Source: Chitinophagales bacterium
GTDB lineage: Bacteria; Bacteroidota; Bacteroidia; Chitinophagales; Saprospiraceae
Reading direction: 5' to 3'
DNA: 64,000 nt
Assembly (NCBI GenBank): GCA_013298845.1
Contig: JAAFJN010000001.1
Location: 434,001 to 498,000 of the forward strand
Below are positions 43,562 through 52,304 of this stretch, piece by piece. Position 1 is the first letter of the stretch. Every line of letters starts with the position of its first letter. The notes beneath the pieces were generated by a model. The model was given only the letters and a program-made list of their open reading frames with translations. It did no database searches and was not told the DNA's origin. Both the position numbers and the translations under genes were made by a program.

Positions 43562-43753
43562 ATGCAAAAAGGAACGGTTAAGTTCTTCAATGAATCAAAA
43601 GGCTTTGGCTTTATCGTAGATTCAAATGGCCAGGAAATCTTTGTTCACGTTAGCGGACTCAACGAACAAATCCGCGAAGGTGATACAGTTACTTTCCAAA
43701 CACAACAAGGACGTAAAGGTATCAACGCTGTTAACGTCAGCGTGGTAGGATAA
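43562..43753 (+). CDS. Cold-shock domain protein (CspA family)
   Basis: 63 residues from ATG 43562, the exact family start (MQKGTVKFFNESKGFGFIV). The two RNA-binding motifs RNP1 (KGFGFIV) and RNP2 (IFVHVSGL) are present, along with EGDTVTFQTQQGRKGINAVNVSV. It is a single-stranded RNA/DNA-binding chaperone, cytoplasmic, slightly shorter than E. coli CspA (70). The leader of about 215 nt suggests regulation at the mRNA level. A perfect terminator follows 8 bp after the stop, so the transcript is monocistronic. Confidence 0.97.
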   Translation: MQKGTVKFFNESKGFGFIVDSNGQEIFVHVSGLNEQIREGDTVTFQTQQGRKGINAVNVSVVG

Positions 43754-43761
43754 ACGAGTAG

Positions 43762-43803
43762 GCGGGGTGTACGGTTCAATACTGTACACCCCGCATTTTT
43801 TTT
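43762..43803 (+). terminator. Intrinsic terminator after the cold-shock gene
   Basis: Perfect 11-bp stem GCGGGGTGTAC (43762-43772) and GTACACCCCGC (43784-43794), then A and eight T. The convergent T9SS gene ends 8 bp away. Confidence 0.97.
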
Positions 43804-43810
43804 GCCCGGT

Positions 43811-45862
43811 TTATTGTTTAATGATTCGAATAGGCACCGAAACCTGCTGTTCTTCCACTAAAGTTATAAAATAAAGCCCTGGTTTCAGGTTTGTTAAATT
43901 CAGCACCATCTCCCTCACTATTCCTGTTTCCTGCTGTTCCAATACTTTCCTTCCCGCAATATCGTGTATGTCCACCCGAATTTCCCCTTCATCCGATATG
44001 GTCCGCAATTGTAACCGCAACTCCGAAGTGACCGGATTGGGATAAGCGGCCTCAATACCCACGTATTTATCTTTTCTGAATAAATGCACTACGTTGGAAT
44101 AGGCTTCTGATGAAGACTGCGTATCCGAAAAAGATAACCGATAATAGGCGTGTTCCGGCGGATTTTTATCCTCAAAGGAATAACTGTGCCCGGTATTGGA
44201 ATCTCCTTTTCCAGCAACACTGCCGATATTTTCCCATTGATAGCCATTGTTCGACCGCTGAATAATGTACCGCTCTATACCCTGTTCCAGGGTGGTTTGC
44301 CACAACAAAAGATTGGTCGCACCGGTGTTTTTGCCCGAAAACGCACGCAATTCTAAGGGTAACGGCCCGGCACCAAAATGCGCCATAAACTCGCCCACAT
44401 GGTTATACGCGGCACTCAGGTAAAAAGAATTGGTACAAGCCATGGGGACCGTGTCAATTTTGGTCAACAAGTACTGTGTGCCGTTGATATTGTTGGACGG
44501 ATTACAATCGGCAATACTTCCTTCAAACAGGGTTAAGTTTAGGTCGCCGATGTTGGCCAATGGCATATTGGTGTATTTTTTTAACGAATCAAACTCTGCT
44601 TTGGTGTAAAATAAACGGACCTCTACGGGTAAAGTATCGGGTTGGCTGGTATAAATGCGGTAATAAGCCGGCATGTATTTCAATCCGCTACTGGTCATTT
44701 GAACGGTATTAAACACGCGCAATTGGCAAAAAGCAGTGTCCAGGTTTTGTTCGTTGGGCCAAATGGCGGCGGCAATTTCGCCCAAATCGCCCGTTGCCGG
44801 TTGGGTATAAATGCCGTACCAACGGTTGCCACCGGGGGCTTTCCCATTTACCCTGGTGCGATAATAACCACTGGTACAATTGGAAAGATTGGTGCGTTGC
44901 ACGCAATTTTTTACTGAAATACAAAAATACGGCGTCTCTTGCGGGGTGCCGCCGTACGAGGCATCTACCTGAATATAATACACTTCGCCCGGCGTCAGTC
45001 CGGTGTACGGAATACTGGCGTTAAGGGTATTAAAATTGATGCCAATTGGGCTGGTTTCGTTATCGTCGCTCTCCAGTAGTTGGTAGGTCGTGTAGTCGGT
45101 GGGGTTACCCACCTGATACAGCGCAACGCGGGTGTCCAAAATTAGTCCGGTTTGATAGGCTTCGGTACTAATGGTCACTGTGCCACTGCCCGGAGCCGCA
45201 AAGGAGTACCAAAGGGTGCGGTTGATGGAGGCCAGCCAGCGACCAGCGTAACCGTCGGTAGTATCTATGTCGGGGTCGGGTTCGCCCGGATCTTTGGTGG
45301 CCGTGAGGTTGGATTGAGCCGCGATACAACTGCCATTAACGGTTAATTCTACCGCTTGCCCCGGAAAATCGTTGAGGGGTTCGCAACCACTGATCCTAAG
45401 GGTTTGGCTACTCTCCAATGTCACACTGCAATCGGCCATAATCAGATACGTTTTATTGGCCTCCAGTGGACCTAACGGAAGTGTTATGTTACCGCCTGCG
45501 TTTCCGATGCATTTCCAAAGATTGTTGTTACACTCCTGGTTGGGAATAACCTCCTGAAGATAATAACTAAACGACGACGGAATGCCAAACGGCGGTGTGG
45601 TAATCACCAGTGAATAAACACCCGCCCCCGAGGGAGTAAAGGAATAATACGATTCCTGACCGGGAAATAACTGGTTGTTCGGACAAGGGAATGGAACGGT
45701 AAACTGCCCGGATCCAGCACTCGTAACCAAGTGCGTAATATTGCAACCAACTGGCGTGGCGGTGGCGCAGGTTGGACCACCGGCGGGTCCGGCAACGGGT
45801 TCCTGTGCCGATAGAATTTGTAAGGAAAATAGTCCAAAGACCATGAGTAATGTGCTCTTCAT
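43811..45862 (-). CDS. Secreted hypothetical protein with T9SS type A sorting domain
   Basis: 683 residues with a signal peptide (MKSTLLMVFGLFSLQILSAQ). The body consists of beta-rich, Cys-containing modules: two jelly-roll-like segments (about 30-145 and 165-320, each with ...YYSFTPSGAGVYSL / LWYSFAAPGSGTVTI, a pattern of bacterial pre-peptidase C-terminal-like domains) and a third region up to about 520. The end (about 600-683) is a T9SS type A domain: ...IEAAYPNPVTSELRLQLRT ... LKPGLYFITLVEEQQVSVPIRIIKQ. No catalytic motif is visible. It is predicted to be exported by the type IX system and attached to, or released from, the surface; adhesion is possible. Confidence 0.88.
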   Translation of the reverse strand: MKSTLLMVFGLFSLQILSAQEPVAGPAGGPTCATATPVGCNITHLVTSAGSGQFTVPFPCPNNQLFPGQESYYSFTPSGAGVYSLVITTPPFGIPSSFSYYLQEVIPNQECNNNLWKCIGNAGGNITLPLGPLEANKTYLIMADCSVTLESSQTLRISGCEPLNDFPGQAVELTVNGSCIAAQSNLTATKDPGEPDPDIDTTDGYAGRWLASINRTLWYSFAAPGSGTVTISTEAYQTGLILDTRVALYQVGNPTDYTTYQLLESDDNETSPIGINFNTLNASIPYTGLTPGEVYYIQVDASYGGTPQETPYFCISVKNCVQRTNLSNCTSGYYRTRVNGKAPGGNRWYGIYTQPATGDLGEIAAAIWPNEQNLDTAFCQLRVFNTVQMTSSGLKYMPAYYRIYTSQPDTLPVEVRLFYTKAEFDSLKKYTNMPLANIGDLNLTLFEGSIADCNPSNNINGTQYLLTKIDTVPMACTNSFYLSAAYNHVGEFMAHFGAGPLPLELRAFSGKNTGATNLLLWQTTLEQGIERYIIQRSNNGYQWENIGSVAGKGDSNTGHSYSFEDKNPPEHAYYRLSFSDTQSSSEAYSNVVHLFRKDKYVGIEAAYPNPVTSELRLQLRTISDEGEIRVDIHDIAGRKVLEQQETGIVREMVLNLTNLKPGLYFITLVEEQQVSVPIRIIKQ

Positions 45863-46168
45863 AAAAGTAAAGTATTTAAAATGTAAATCGGTAAGGCAGA
45901 ATGAAAGCCCGGTTAATAAACGTAATTTTATTGTAAAGTCACTGTTATCATTTCGATTTTAACGTCAAGAAGCGGGTAAAAAGATCCCCAAGTGCCCAAA
46001 AACAGCGCATAGCGTGCATGAATTATTAAAAATCAGCGTTAATGCTGAAAATCTTGGCGGAATTTGGCCTTTTGTGTTAATTTTGCCGCAGTCAACATAG
46101 GCACGTTTTTAAGATATTTACCGTTCGGCGGAACGTGCCGCATCAAACACTCAGTAAAAAACTGGTTT
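45863..46168. other. 306-nt divergent intergenic region
   Basis: Lies between the T9SS protein gene (minus) and the tiny lipoprotein gene (plus). It holds the promoter at 46054-46085 and nothing else recognisable; no box was found for the minus strand. Confidence 0.5.
46054..46085 (+). promoter_or_regulatory. Promoter of the lipoprotein-thrA transcript
   Basis: TTG (46054-46056), 21 nt, TAATTTTG (46078-46085). It would give a leader of about 80 nt before ATG 46169. Confidence 0.6.
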
Positions 46169-46279
46169 ATGAAAAAAATTAACTGGATTCGTATCGCTTT
46201 GCTCCTCCTTACTGTGGGTATGTTTTTGCTGGAAGCATGCAGTTTGTTCAAGCCTAAGTGCAATTGCCCAAAGTGGTAA
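46169..46279 (+). CDS. 36-residue small lipoprotein
   Basis: Very short gene (ATG 46169) that encodes a complete lipoprotein signal and almost nothing else: hydrophobic segment WIRIALLLLTVGMFLLEAC with lipobox LEAC24, then the mature tail SLFKPKCNCPKW of 12 residues with a C-x-C-P motif. Short Bacteroidota lipoproteins ending in CDCP/CNCP-x-aromatic exist as far as I recall. The start is preceded by a promoter with both boxes. The tail is very small, so it may act as a membrane-surface metal or redox binder; function unknown. It is 63 bp before thrA. Confidence 0.6.
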   Translation: MKKINWIRIALLLLTVGMFLLEACSLFKPKCNCPKW

Positions 46280-46342
46280 AATTTTCTTTCTGAATACCTC
46301 GGTTATCCGCTGCACCGCGATAACCCAATCTCGATATACATT

Positions 46343-48835
46343 ATGAAAGTGCTCAAGTTTGGAGGCACCTCGGTGGGGTCGCCTGATACTATTCGTCAGC
46401 TTATCCAAATCCTGAAATCCTACCACCGCCGTGGAGAACGTTTCAGCGTAGTTTTTTCGGCTTTTTCCAAAGTTACCGACGCGCTGCTCGAACTGGCGCG
46501 CCTCGCCTCCGAAGGAAATCCGCAATTCAACGAACAGTTTGAACGCATCAAGGCCCGGCACTTCGCCGCCGCCGAAGAATTGCTGCAAACCGAATACATC
46601 GAACCCATTCTGCAAAAACTGGCCGAACATTTTGAGGCATTGCACGACGTGGTACAGGGGATCTATCTCCTGCGCGAAGCCTCGCCCCGCTCGCTGGATT
46701 TTGTGGTGAGTTTTGGCGAACGCAATTCGACCCTCATCATCGCTCAGGCCATGACCCAGGCCGGTATTCCCACTCAATACCTCGATGCGCGCCTTGTTAT
46801 CCGCACCGATCACCAGTTTGGCAGCGCAAAAGTAGATTTTGACGCCACCAACCAACTATTGCGCGAGTATTACGCCTCGCACCCGCAGGTACAGGCCGTT
46901 ACGGGTTTTATCGGCAGCACTTCTGATGGCCTCACCACCACCCTTGGACGTGGAGGTTCCGACTATACTGCCGCCATCGTGGGGGCAGCACTGGATGCCC
47001 AGGTTATTGAAATATGGACCGATGTGAACGGCGTACTTACCGCCGACCCGCGTCGGGTGAAAAAGGCATTTACCCTCCCATACATGACCTACCGGGAAGC
47101 CATGGAAATGAGCCATTTCGGGGCAAAAGTGATTTATCCACCCACGATTTTGCCCGCTTTGGCCAAGCACATTCCGCTGGTGATTCGCAATACCTTTAAC
47201 CCGGATTTTGAGGGTACCTGGATTGGCCTTACCCCGCCGCCGGGTCTGAGTAACGAGCAGATCAAAAATTTGGCCGCCAGCCCGATCAAAGGTATTTCGT
47301 CCATCAATCAAATTTGCTTGCTCACCCTGCAAGGTTCGGGTTTGTTTGGGGTGCCCGGCGTAGCGGCCCGTTTGTTCGGGGCAATGGCCCGCGCCAAAGT
47401 GAACATTGTTATTATCACCCAAGGTTCCAGTGAAGCCAGTATTACCATTGCCGTGTCTCCGGCGCAGGCCGACACCGCCAAACATTCCATCGAAAAGGAA
47501 TTTGAATACGAATTGCGCATGGGGCAAATTGAACACCCGCGCATTGAACGCGATTTGAGCGTGGTGGCCGTGGTGGGCGAAAATATGCGCTACCAACCGG
47601 GTATTTCGGGGCGAATTTTTAGTGCTTTGGGCAAAAATGGCGTCAATATTGTGGCCATTGCGCAAGGCAGCAGCGAACTCAATATCTCCGTGGTGGTGCC
47701 GTCGCACGACGAAACCAAAGCGCTCAACGCCATTCACGAGGCATTTTTCCTGTCGGATGTAAAAACCCTCAACCTGTTCGTGGTGGGTACCGGCCTCATC
47801 GGTAAAACGCTCATGGCGCAAATGACCGAAAACGCCGAACACCTGCGCACCAAACGCCGCACCGAATTGCACATTGTGGGTATGGCCAACAGCCGTAAAA
47901 TGATTTTTGACGAAGGTGGCCTCCACGCCGATACCTGGCAGGAATTGTTGGAAAATTCCGATAAAACGTTCTCCATGCCGCGTTTTATCGAAAAAATGGA
48001 GGAACTCAATTTACCCAACAGCATTTTTATTGACAATACCGCCTCCACCGTTGTTTCGGATTTTTACGAACAAATATTAGACGCGAGCATTTCCATTTCA
48101 ACGCCTAATAAACTGGCCGCTTCGTCGTCGTACCTGCAATATATTCGCCTCAAAACCATCGCCGAAAAACGCGGTGTGCAGTGGCGGTACGAGACCAACG
48201 TAGGGGCTGGTTTGCCCATTATCACGACCCTCAACGACCTGATTACCGCCGGTGACCAGGTGTTGCGCATCGAAGGGATTCTCAGTGGCACCTTGTCGTT
48301 TATTTTTAACCGCTTTTGCGCCCCCGACAACACCGCGCCGTTTTCGGCCATTGTGCAGGAAGCCAAAGCCTTGGGTCTCACCGAACCCGATCCCCGCGAC
48401 GATCTCAGCGGAGCCGATGTGCGCCGCAAACTGCTCATTCTTTCGCGGGAAGCTGGTTTGGCCTTGGAAATGAACGATGTGCAGGTGGAAAATATCCTCC
48501 CCGCGCCCTGCTCCGAAGCCCCCGATGTGCCCGCTTTTTTTGCGGCCCTCGAAGCGCACGACGATCATTTCGAGCAACTCAAACAACAGGCGGCGGCGCA
48601 AGGCGGCGTATTGCGTTTTGTGGCCAAAATGGAAAATGGCACCGCGTCCATCGAACTCAAAACCTACGACCAAACGCACCCGTTTTTTGGGTTATCCGGG
48701 AGCGATAATATGGTTGTATTCACCACCGATCGTTACCGCGAGCGCCCGCTGGTTGTCCGTGGCCCCGGAGCGGGAGCCGCCGTTACAGCCGCCGGGGTTT
48801 TTGCCGAAGTGGTGGCCATCGGCAGCACCGTTTAA
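46343..48835 (+). CDS. thrA: Bifunctional aspartate kinase/homoserine dehydrogenase I
   Basis: 830 residues, the same length class as E. coli ThrA (820). Residues 1-300: aspartokinase, with KFGGTSVGSPDTI at the start, TTLGRGGSDYTAA (near 207) and EIWTDVNGVLTADPR (near 227). Residues 320-460: two ACT modules that bind threonine for feedback control. Residues 470-830: homoserine dehydrogenase with the NAD fold VVGTGLIGKTLMAQM (near 480), a beta strand with ASISISTPNKLA (near 585), and AGLPIITTLNDLITAGDQVLRIEGILSGTLSFIF (catalytic region near 620). It controls the branch to threonine and methionine. It is preceded by the tiny lipoprotein gene and followed after 6 bp by a P-loop kinase gene. Confidence 0.97.
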   Translation: MKVLKFGGTSVGSPDTIRQLIQILKSYHRRGERFSVVFSAFSKVTDALLELARLASEGNPQFNEQFERIKARHFAAAEELLQTEYIEPILQKLAEHFEALHDVVQGIYLLREASPRSLDFVVSFGERNSTLIIAQAMTQAGIPTQYLDARLVIRTDHQFGSAKVDFDATNQLLREYYASHPQVQAVTGFIGSTSDGLTTTLGRGGSDYTAAIVGAALDAQVIEIWTDVNGVLTADPRRVKKAFTLPYMTYREAMEMSHFGAKVIYPPTILPALAKHIPLVIRNTFNPDFEGTWIGLTPPPGLSNEQIKNLAASPIKGISSINQICLLTLQGSGLFGVPGVAARLFGAMARAKVNIVIITQGSSEASITIAVSPAQADTAKHSIEKEFEYELRMGQIEHPRIERDLSVVAVVGENMRYQPGISGRIFSALGKNGVNIVAIAQGSSELNISVVVPSHDETKALNAIHEAFFLSDVKTLNLFVVGTGLIGKTLMAQMTENAEHLRTKRRTELHIVGMANSRKMIFDEGGLHADTWQELLENSDKTFSMPRFIEKMEELNLPNSIFIDNTASTVVSDFYEQILDASISISTPNKLAASSSYLQYIRLKTIAEKRGVQWRYETNVGAGLPIITTLNDLITAGDQVLRIEGILSGTLSFIFNRFCAPDNTAPFSAIVQEAKALGLTEPDPRDDLSGADVRRKLLILSREAGLALEMNDVQVENILPAPCSEAPDVPAFFAALEAHDDHFEQLKQQAAAQGGVLRFVAKMENGTASIELKTYDQTHPFFGLSGSDNMVVFTTDRYRERPLVVRGPGAGAAVTAAGVFAEVVAIGSTV

Positions 48836-48841
48836 CAAAAG

Positions 48842-49279
48842 ATGATTATAGGTATTGGCGGCGTCAGCCGAAGTGGGAAAACCACCCTGGCCTTACAGAT
48901 GAAGGCTACGTACGAAGCAAAAGGGCACACCGTAGTGGTGTTGCACCAGGACGATTACGTGCAACCCGAAGCCCAAATTCCGCTGGTTCGCGACCGGGTG
49001 GACTGGGAATGCCCGGAATCAATGGATTTTGAACGGCTGCGCGTGGCTGTGGAAGAAGCCGCGCAACGGGCCGATTACGTCATCGTCGAAGGGATTTTGG
49101 TGTTTTATGACCCGGCGGTAAATGCCCTATTCAACGAGCGTATTTTGTTGGAAATTGACCGCAATACGTTTTTGGAACGCCGCGCATTGGAAACGCGTTG
49201 GGGTGTGGAGCCGCTGTGGTTTCGGGAATACGTGTGGGAGAGTTATTTAAAATACGGTAAAATCGGGTATCAGCCCTGA
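48842..49279 (+). CDS. Short P-loop kinase, uridine kinase-like/NRK-like
   Basis: 145 residues, shorter than normal nucleoside kinases (about 200). The Walker A GGVSRSGKTT (residues 6-15) and the substrate-side motif LHQDDYVQPEAQIP (near 38), with SMDFERLRVAVEEA (near 65) and VIVEGILVFYDPAVN (Walker B region), closely follow the nicotinamide riboside/uridine kinase pattern; the terminal part (RRALETRWGVEPLWFREYVW) is a short lid. The likely reaction is phosphorylation of a nucleoside or similar alcohol, but the substrate is unknown. It starts 6 bp after thrA and is probably co-transcribed. Confidence 0.8.
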   Translation: MIIGIGGVSRSGKTTLALQMKATYEAKGHTVVVLHQDDYVQPEAQIPLVRDRVDWECPESMDFERLRVAVEEAAQRADYVIVEGILVFYDPAVNALFNERILLEIDRNTFLERRALETRWGVEPLWFREYVWESYLKYGKIGYQP

Positions 49280-49296
49280 TTGCGCCGAAAATGAAC

Positions 49297-49304
49297 TACT
49301 TTTG
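49297..49304 (+). promoter_or_regulatory. -7 box for the DUF2461-mazG operon
   Basis: TACTTTTG, 9 nt before ATG 49314; near-leaderless. A TTG lies only 14 nt upstream, so the -33 element is not convincing. Confidence 0.4.
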
Positions 49305-49313
49305 CCTAAGAGC

Positions 49314-50012
49314 ATGTCTAACCATACCATCTTAATTATGCTGCAACACGCGACACTTCAATTTCTTTCGGATTTACAACAAAACAACAACAAACCGTGG
49401 TTCGATGAACACCGGAAAGCCTATACCACCGCCAAAGGTGATGTGGAACAATTGGTAAAAAACACGCTGGAAATACTCGCCGATATTGACCCCAATATCG
49501 CGGGTTTGGAGCCTAAACACTGCATGTTTCGCATCAACCGCGACGTGCGTTTTTCGGCCAATAAATCGCCATACAAAAACAATATGGGTTTTGCCATGAC
49601 CAAAGGGGGCAAAAAATCGCCCCTCGGTGGTTATTATGTGCACATTGAACCGGGCCAATGTTTTTTTGGCGCGGGTATTTATATGCCCATGCCGCCGGAA
49701 CTCAAAAAAGTGCGGCAGGAAGTAGCCTATTGTTTTGACGAATTTAAAGGCATAGTGGAAGGGGAAGCGTTCCAACGTTTTTACGGTGGCGTCGAAATTG
49801 ACGGGCATACGCTGGTGAAAGTACCAGCCGGTTACGCGCCCGATCACCGCGCCGCTCAATACCTGAAACTAAAAAGTTATTTTGCTTCCCACGACATCAG
49901 TGACGGGGATATGTGCGGACCACAACTCCTGGCTACTTTGGCCGAGGGCTTCCGTATTGTTGCGCCGCTGGTGGCATTTATTAACCGGAGTTTAGAAGAA
50001 ACTGAAGAATAA
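49314..50012 (+). CDS. DUF2461 (TIGR02453) family protein
   Basis: 232 residues from ATG 49314, just after the -7 box; an ATG at 49338 fits the family start (MLQHATLQFLSDLQQNNNKPWFDEHR) even better and is equally possible. The DUF2461 pattern is clear: NNNKPWFDEHRKAY near the start, CMFRINRDVRFSANKSPYKNNMGFAM (near 75) and GGYYVHIEPGQCFFGAGIYMP (near 110). Its function is not established; it is widespread in bacteria and fungi. The last base is shared with the ATG of mazG (TAATG), so both are made together. Confidence 0.92.
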   Translation: MSNHTILIMLQHATLQFLSDLQQNNNKPWFDEHRKAYTTAKGDVEQLVKNTLEILADIDPNIAGLEPKHCMFRINRDVRFSANKSPYKNNMGFAMTKGGKKSPLGGYYVHIEPGQCFFGAGIYMPMPPELKKVRQEVAYCFDEFKGIVEGEAFQRFYGGVEIDGHTLVKVPAGYAPDHRAAQYLKLKSYFASHDISDGDMCGPQLLATLAEGFRIVAPLVAFINRSLEETEE

Positions 50013-50773
50013 TGCAGGAAAAACTAAAAGCATTTGAGCGTTTGCTCATCATTATGGATGAACTGCGCGAGCAGTGCCCCTGGGACCGCAAACAAACGAT
50101 GGAGAGTTTGCGCAACCTCACCATCGAAGAAACCTACGAATTGGCCGATGCCATTTTGGAAAATGATTTAAAAGGCACCCAGGAAGAAATTGGCGATATT
50201 ATGTTGCACATGGTTTTTTACGCCAAAATTGCCTCCGAACAAGGCGCATACGACATCGCCGATGCCCTCAACGGCGTGTGCGACAAACTCATTGCGCGCC
50301 ACCCGCACATCTACGGGGATGTAACGGTAAAGGACGAAGCCGAGGTAAAACGCAATTGGGAACAACTCAAACTTAAAGAAGGCAAAAAATCGTTGCTGGC
50401 CGGGGTACCTACCAGTTTGCCCGCCGTGGTAAAAGCCTACCGCATGCAGGAAAAAACGGCTCAGGTGGGTTTTGAATGGGATACTACGGCGCAGGTTTGG
50501 GAAAAAGTGCAGGAAGAACTTCAGGAATTACAACACGAAGTAAATACAAAAGCACATCCCGATAAAATCGCTGACGAATTCGGGGATGTGCTTTTTTCAC
50601 TTATTAATTACGCGCGTTTTATTGGCGTGGACCCTGAAACGGCCCTTGAACGCACCAATAAAAAGTTCAAACAACGCTTCGAGTACATCGAGTCCAAGGC
50701 TCCGCGCCTCTTAAAAGATATGACGCTGGAGGAAATGGACGTGCTTTGGAACGAAGCAAAAGCCGGAGGTTAG
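50012..50773 (+). CDS. mazG: Nucleoside triphosphate pyrophosphohydrolase MazG
   Basis: 253 residues. Two tandem MazG domains: residues 1-120 with CPWDRKQTMESLRNLTIEETYELADAI (EExxE-type metal site), EEIGDIMLHMVFYAKIASE; and residues 150-253 with EELQELQHEV and DEFGDVLFSLINYARFIGVDPETALERTNKKFKQRFEYIE. It hydrolyses NTPs and dNTPs to the monophosphate plus pyrophosphate, and in E. coli also lowers (p)ppGpp. It starts on the last base of DUF2461. A perfect terminator-like hairpin lies inside the second domain (50548-50597). Confidence 0.97.
   Translation: MQEKLKAFERLLIIMDELREQCPWDRKQTMESLRNLTIEETYELADAILENDLKGTQEEIGDIMLHMVFYAKIASEQGAYDIADALNGVCDKLIARHPHIYGDVTVKDEAEVKRNWEQLKLKEGKKSLLAGVPTSLPAVVKAYRMQEKTAQVGFEWDTTAQVWEKVQEELQELQHEVNTKAHPDKIADEFGDVLFSLINYARFIGVDPETALERTNKKFKQRFEYIESKAPRLLKDMTLEEMDVLWNEAKAGG
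50548..50597 (+). other. Terminator-like hairpin inside the mazG coding region
   Basis: AAAAGCACATCCC (50548-50560) and its exact complement (50583-50595) enclose a 22-nt loop, and the right arm ends in six T. It looks like an intrinsic terminator but sits about 180 bp before the mazG stop; the right arm codes for the conserved GDVLF. Confidence 0.8.
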
Positions 50774-50782
50774 ACGCTTTGT

Positions 50783-50851
50783 TTAAGCCTCTTTGAGCAT
50801 TTGCTGGCCAAAAATAAAGGCAATTAGGAGTAATACAGATAAAATTAACAT
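50783..50851 (-). CDS. Possible 22-residue membrane peptide
   Basis: A minus-strand frame from ATG 50851 to TAA codes for MLILSVLLLIAFIFGQQMLK-EA, one hydrophobic helix with a polar end. It lies alone in the 238-nt gap between mazG and nhaD. The codon pattern gives no proof and no ribosome site is seen, so this is weakly supported. Confidence 0.2.
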   Translation of the reverse strand: MLILSVLLLIAFIFGQQMLKEA

Positions 50852-51011
50852 AGGATTATACGTTTTTGTGCGTGAAAAAATCGGGTTACATAATTGTGCT
50901 TTAACGGGGGGAGTAATAAACGGAAGTATGAACAGCAAAACGGGGCATTTTATTCCCCCGCTTGCGTTAATGAAATACTAATTTAAAAAGAGAGTGGCAT
51001 AAAAACCACGA

Positions 51012-52283
51012 TCAATGCCAACCCATCGTTAACATAAATACCGCCGCACCCGAAAAATAGCCCAATAAGGCCAACAACGAAATGCGTTTCAGGTACCAGA
51101 AAAAGTCAATGCGCTCCATCCCCATTGCTGCCACCCCGGCGGCCGAACCAATGATCAGGATACTGCCGCCCGTTCCGGTGGTGTAGGCGATAAACTCCCA
51201 AAAGAAGTGATCGGGCGGATATTGGGTTAACGAATACATGCCCTGGCTCGCTGCCACCAACGGCACATTGTCCACTACCGCCGACAACAACCCAATGGCC
51301 AGTACAATAATACTTTCGTTCCCGATGGTCGTGGATAACCATTCGGCAGCGCCTTTTAATTGTCCGGTTGCTTCCAACGCCGAGATGCTGATTAATATCC
51401 CCAAAAAGAACAAAATACTGGGCGTGTCAATTTTCCGCAGGGCGTACACGACCGTCAGGAAACTTTTGTCTTCGGTGTCTTTTTCATTGTGAATTAATTC
51501 GGTAATGATCCAAATAACGCCCAAACCCAGCAAAATGGCCATAAACGGCGGCAAATGCGTTACTGTTTTAAATACCGGAACAAACAACAACACCCCAATA
51601 CCTACGCCAAATACCAAGTTCCGGTCGCGCTCCGGCGACAACACGGTGTTAGGATCTGTTGGCGGTGGTGTTACCGTGCCTTTTACATTTCGGGACACAA
51701 AAAGCAGGGGAATCAGCAAACACACCAAACTGGGAATAAACAAACGAGTAATGATGTTGAGCGGGGTAATTTGTCCGCCAATCCACAGCATGGTCGTTGT
51801 TACGTCGCCCAGTGGTGACCAGGCGCCGCCCGCGTTGGCGGCAATGACGGTAATTCCGGCAAAAAACAGTCGTTGATCCCGGTCCGAAATAAGTTTGCGC
51901 AGCAGCGATACAATGACAATGGTGGTGGTCAGGTTATCGAGGATCGCCGAGAGGAAAAATGTGATCAATGCGACCATCCAGAGCAGTTTATTGGCATTTT
52001 GGGTTTTTATCCGATCGGTGATAATTTGAAAACCGTCGTGGGCATCAATCAATTCCACGATGGTCATGGCACTGAGCAAAAAAAACAAAATACCGGCTAT
52101 TTCGCCCAAATGTTCCATCAATTGGTGCGTAACGGCGTGTTTGTCGGGTTGGTTTAAAATATAAAATACCCAACACATCACCCCGGCGACCAGTGCCGTT
52201 GCAGCCTTGTCAATTTTGATGGCGTGTTCGAAACTAATGGCCAAATAGCCAACAATAAACGTAAGAATTATCGCAATTTCCAT
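51012..52283 (-). CDS. nhaD: Na+/H+ antiporter NhaD
   Basis: 423 residues, ten or more hydrophobic helices. The NhaD pattern is seen in ILDNLTTTIVIVSLLRKL (near 115, with Asp and Thr in the ion site), VIAANAGGAWSPLGDVTTTMLWIGG (near 150) and the C-terminal LLSAVVDNVPLVAASQGMYSL (near 312), plus IAYTTGTGGSILIIGSAAGVAAMGMERI. It exports Na+ (or Li+) in exchange for H+ in the inner membrane. It begins 22 bp after the stop of the lipoprotein gene on the same strand, and could be co-transcribed with it. Confidence 0.95.
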   Translation of the reverse strand: MEIAIILTFIVGYLAISFEHAIKIDKAATALVAGVMCWVFYILNQPDKHAVTHQLMEHLGEIAGILFFLLSAMTIVELIDAHDGFQIITDRIKTQNANKLLWMVALITFFLSAILDNLTTTIVIVSLLRKLISDRDQRLFFAGITVIAANAGGAWSPLGDVTTTMLWIGGQITPLNIITRLFIPSLVCLLIPLLFVSRNVKGTVTPPPTDPNTVLSPERDRNLVFGVGIGVLLFVPVFKTVTHLPPFMAILLGLGVIWIITELIHNEKDTEDKSFLTVVYALRKIDTPSILFFLGILISISALEATGQLKGAAEWLSTTIGNESIIVLAIGLLSAVVDNVPLVAASQGMYSLTQYPPDHFFWEFIAYTTGTGGSILIIGSAAGVAAMGMERIDFFWYLKRISLLALLGYFSGAAVFMLTMGWH

Positions 52284-52304
52284 AAAGATGCAGTGTGCGC
52301 AACC

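Noticed and set aside
46301-46325. Hairpin GGTTATCCGC/GCGATAACC just before thrA, as a possible threonine attenuator with the 36-residue peptide as leader
   Set aside because: No T run follows the hairpin and the small peptide has only one Thr and no Thr/Ile run; it is a lipoprotein instead.
46856-47926. Minus-strand frame of 356 codons opposite thrA
   Set aside because: Antisense to well-conserved aspartokinase and dehydrogenase motifs; low-complexity His/Phe/Gly content shows it is a shadow frame.
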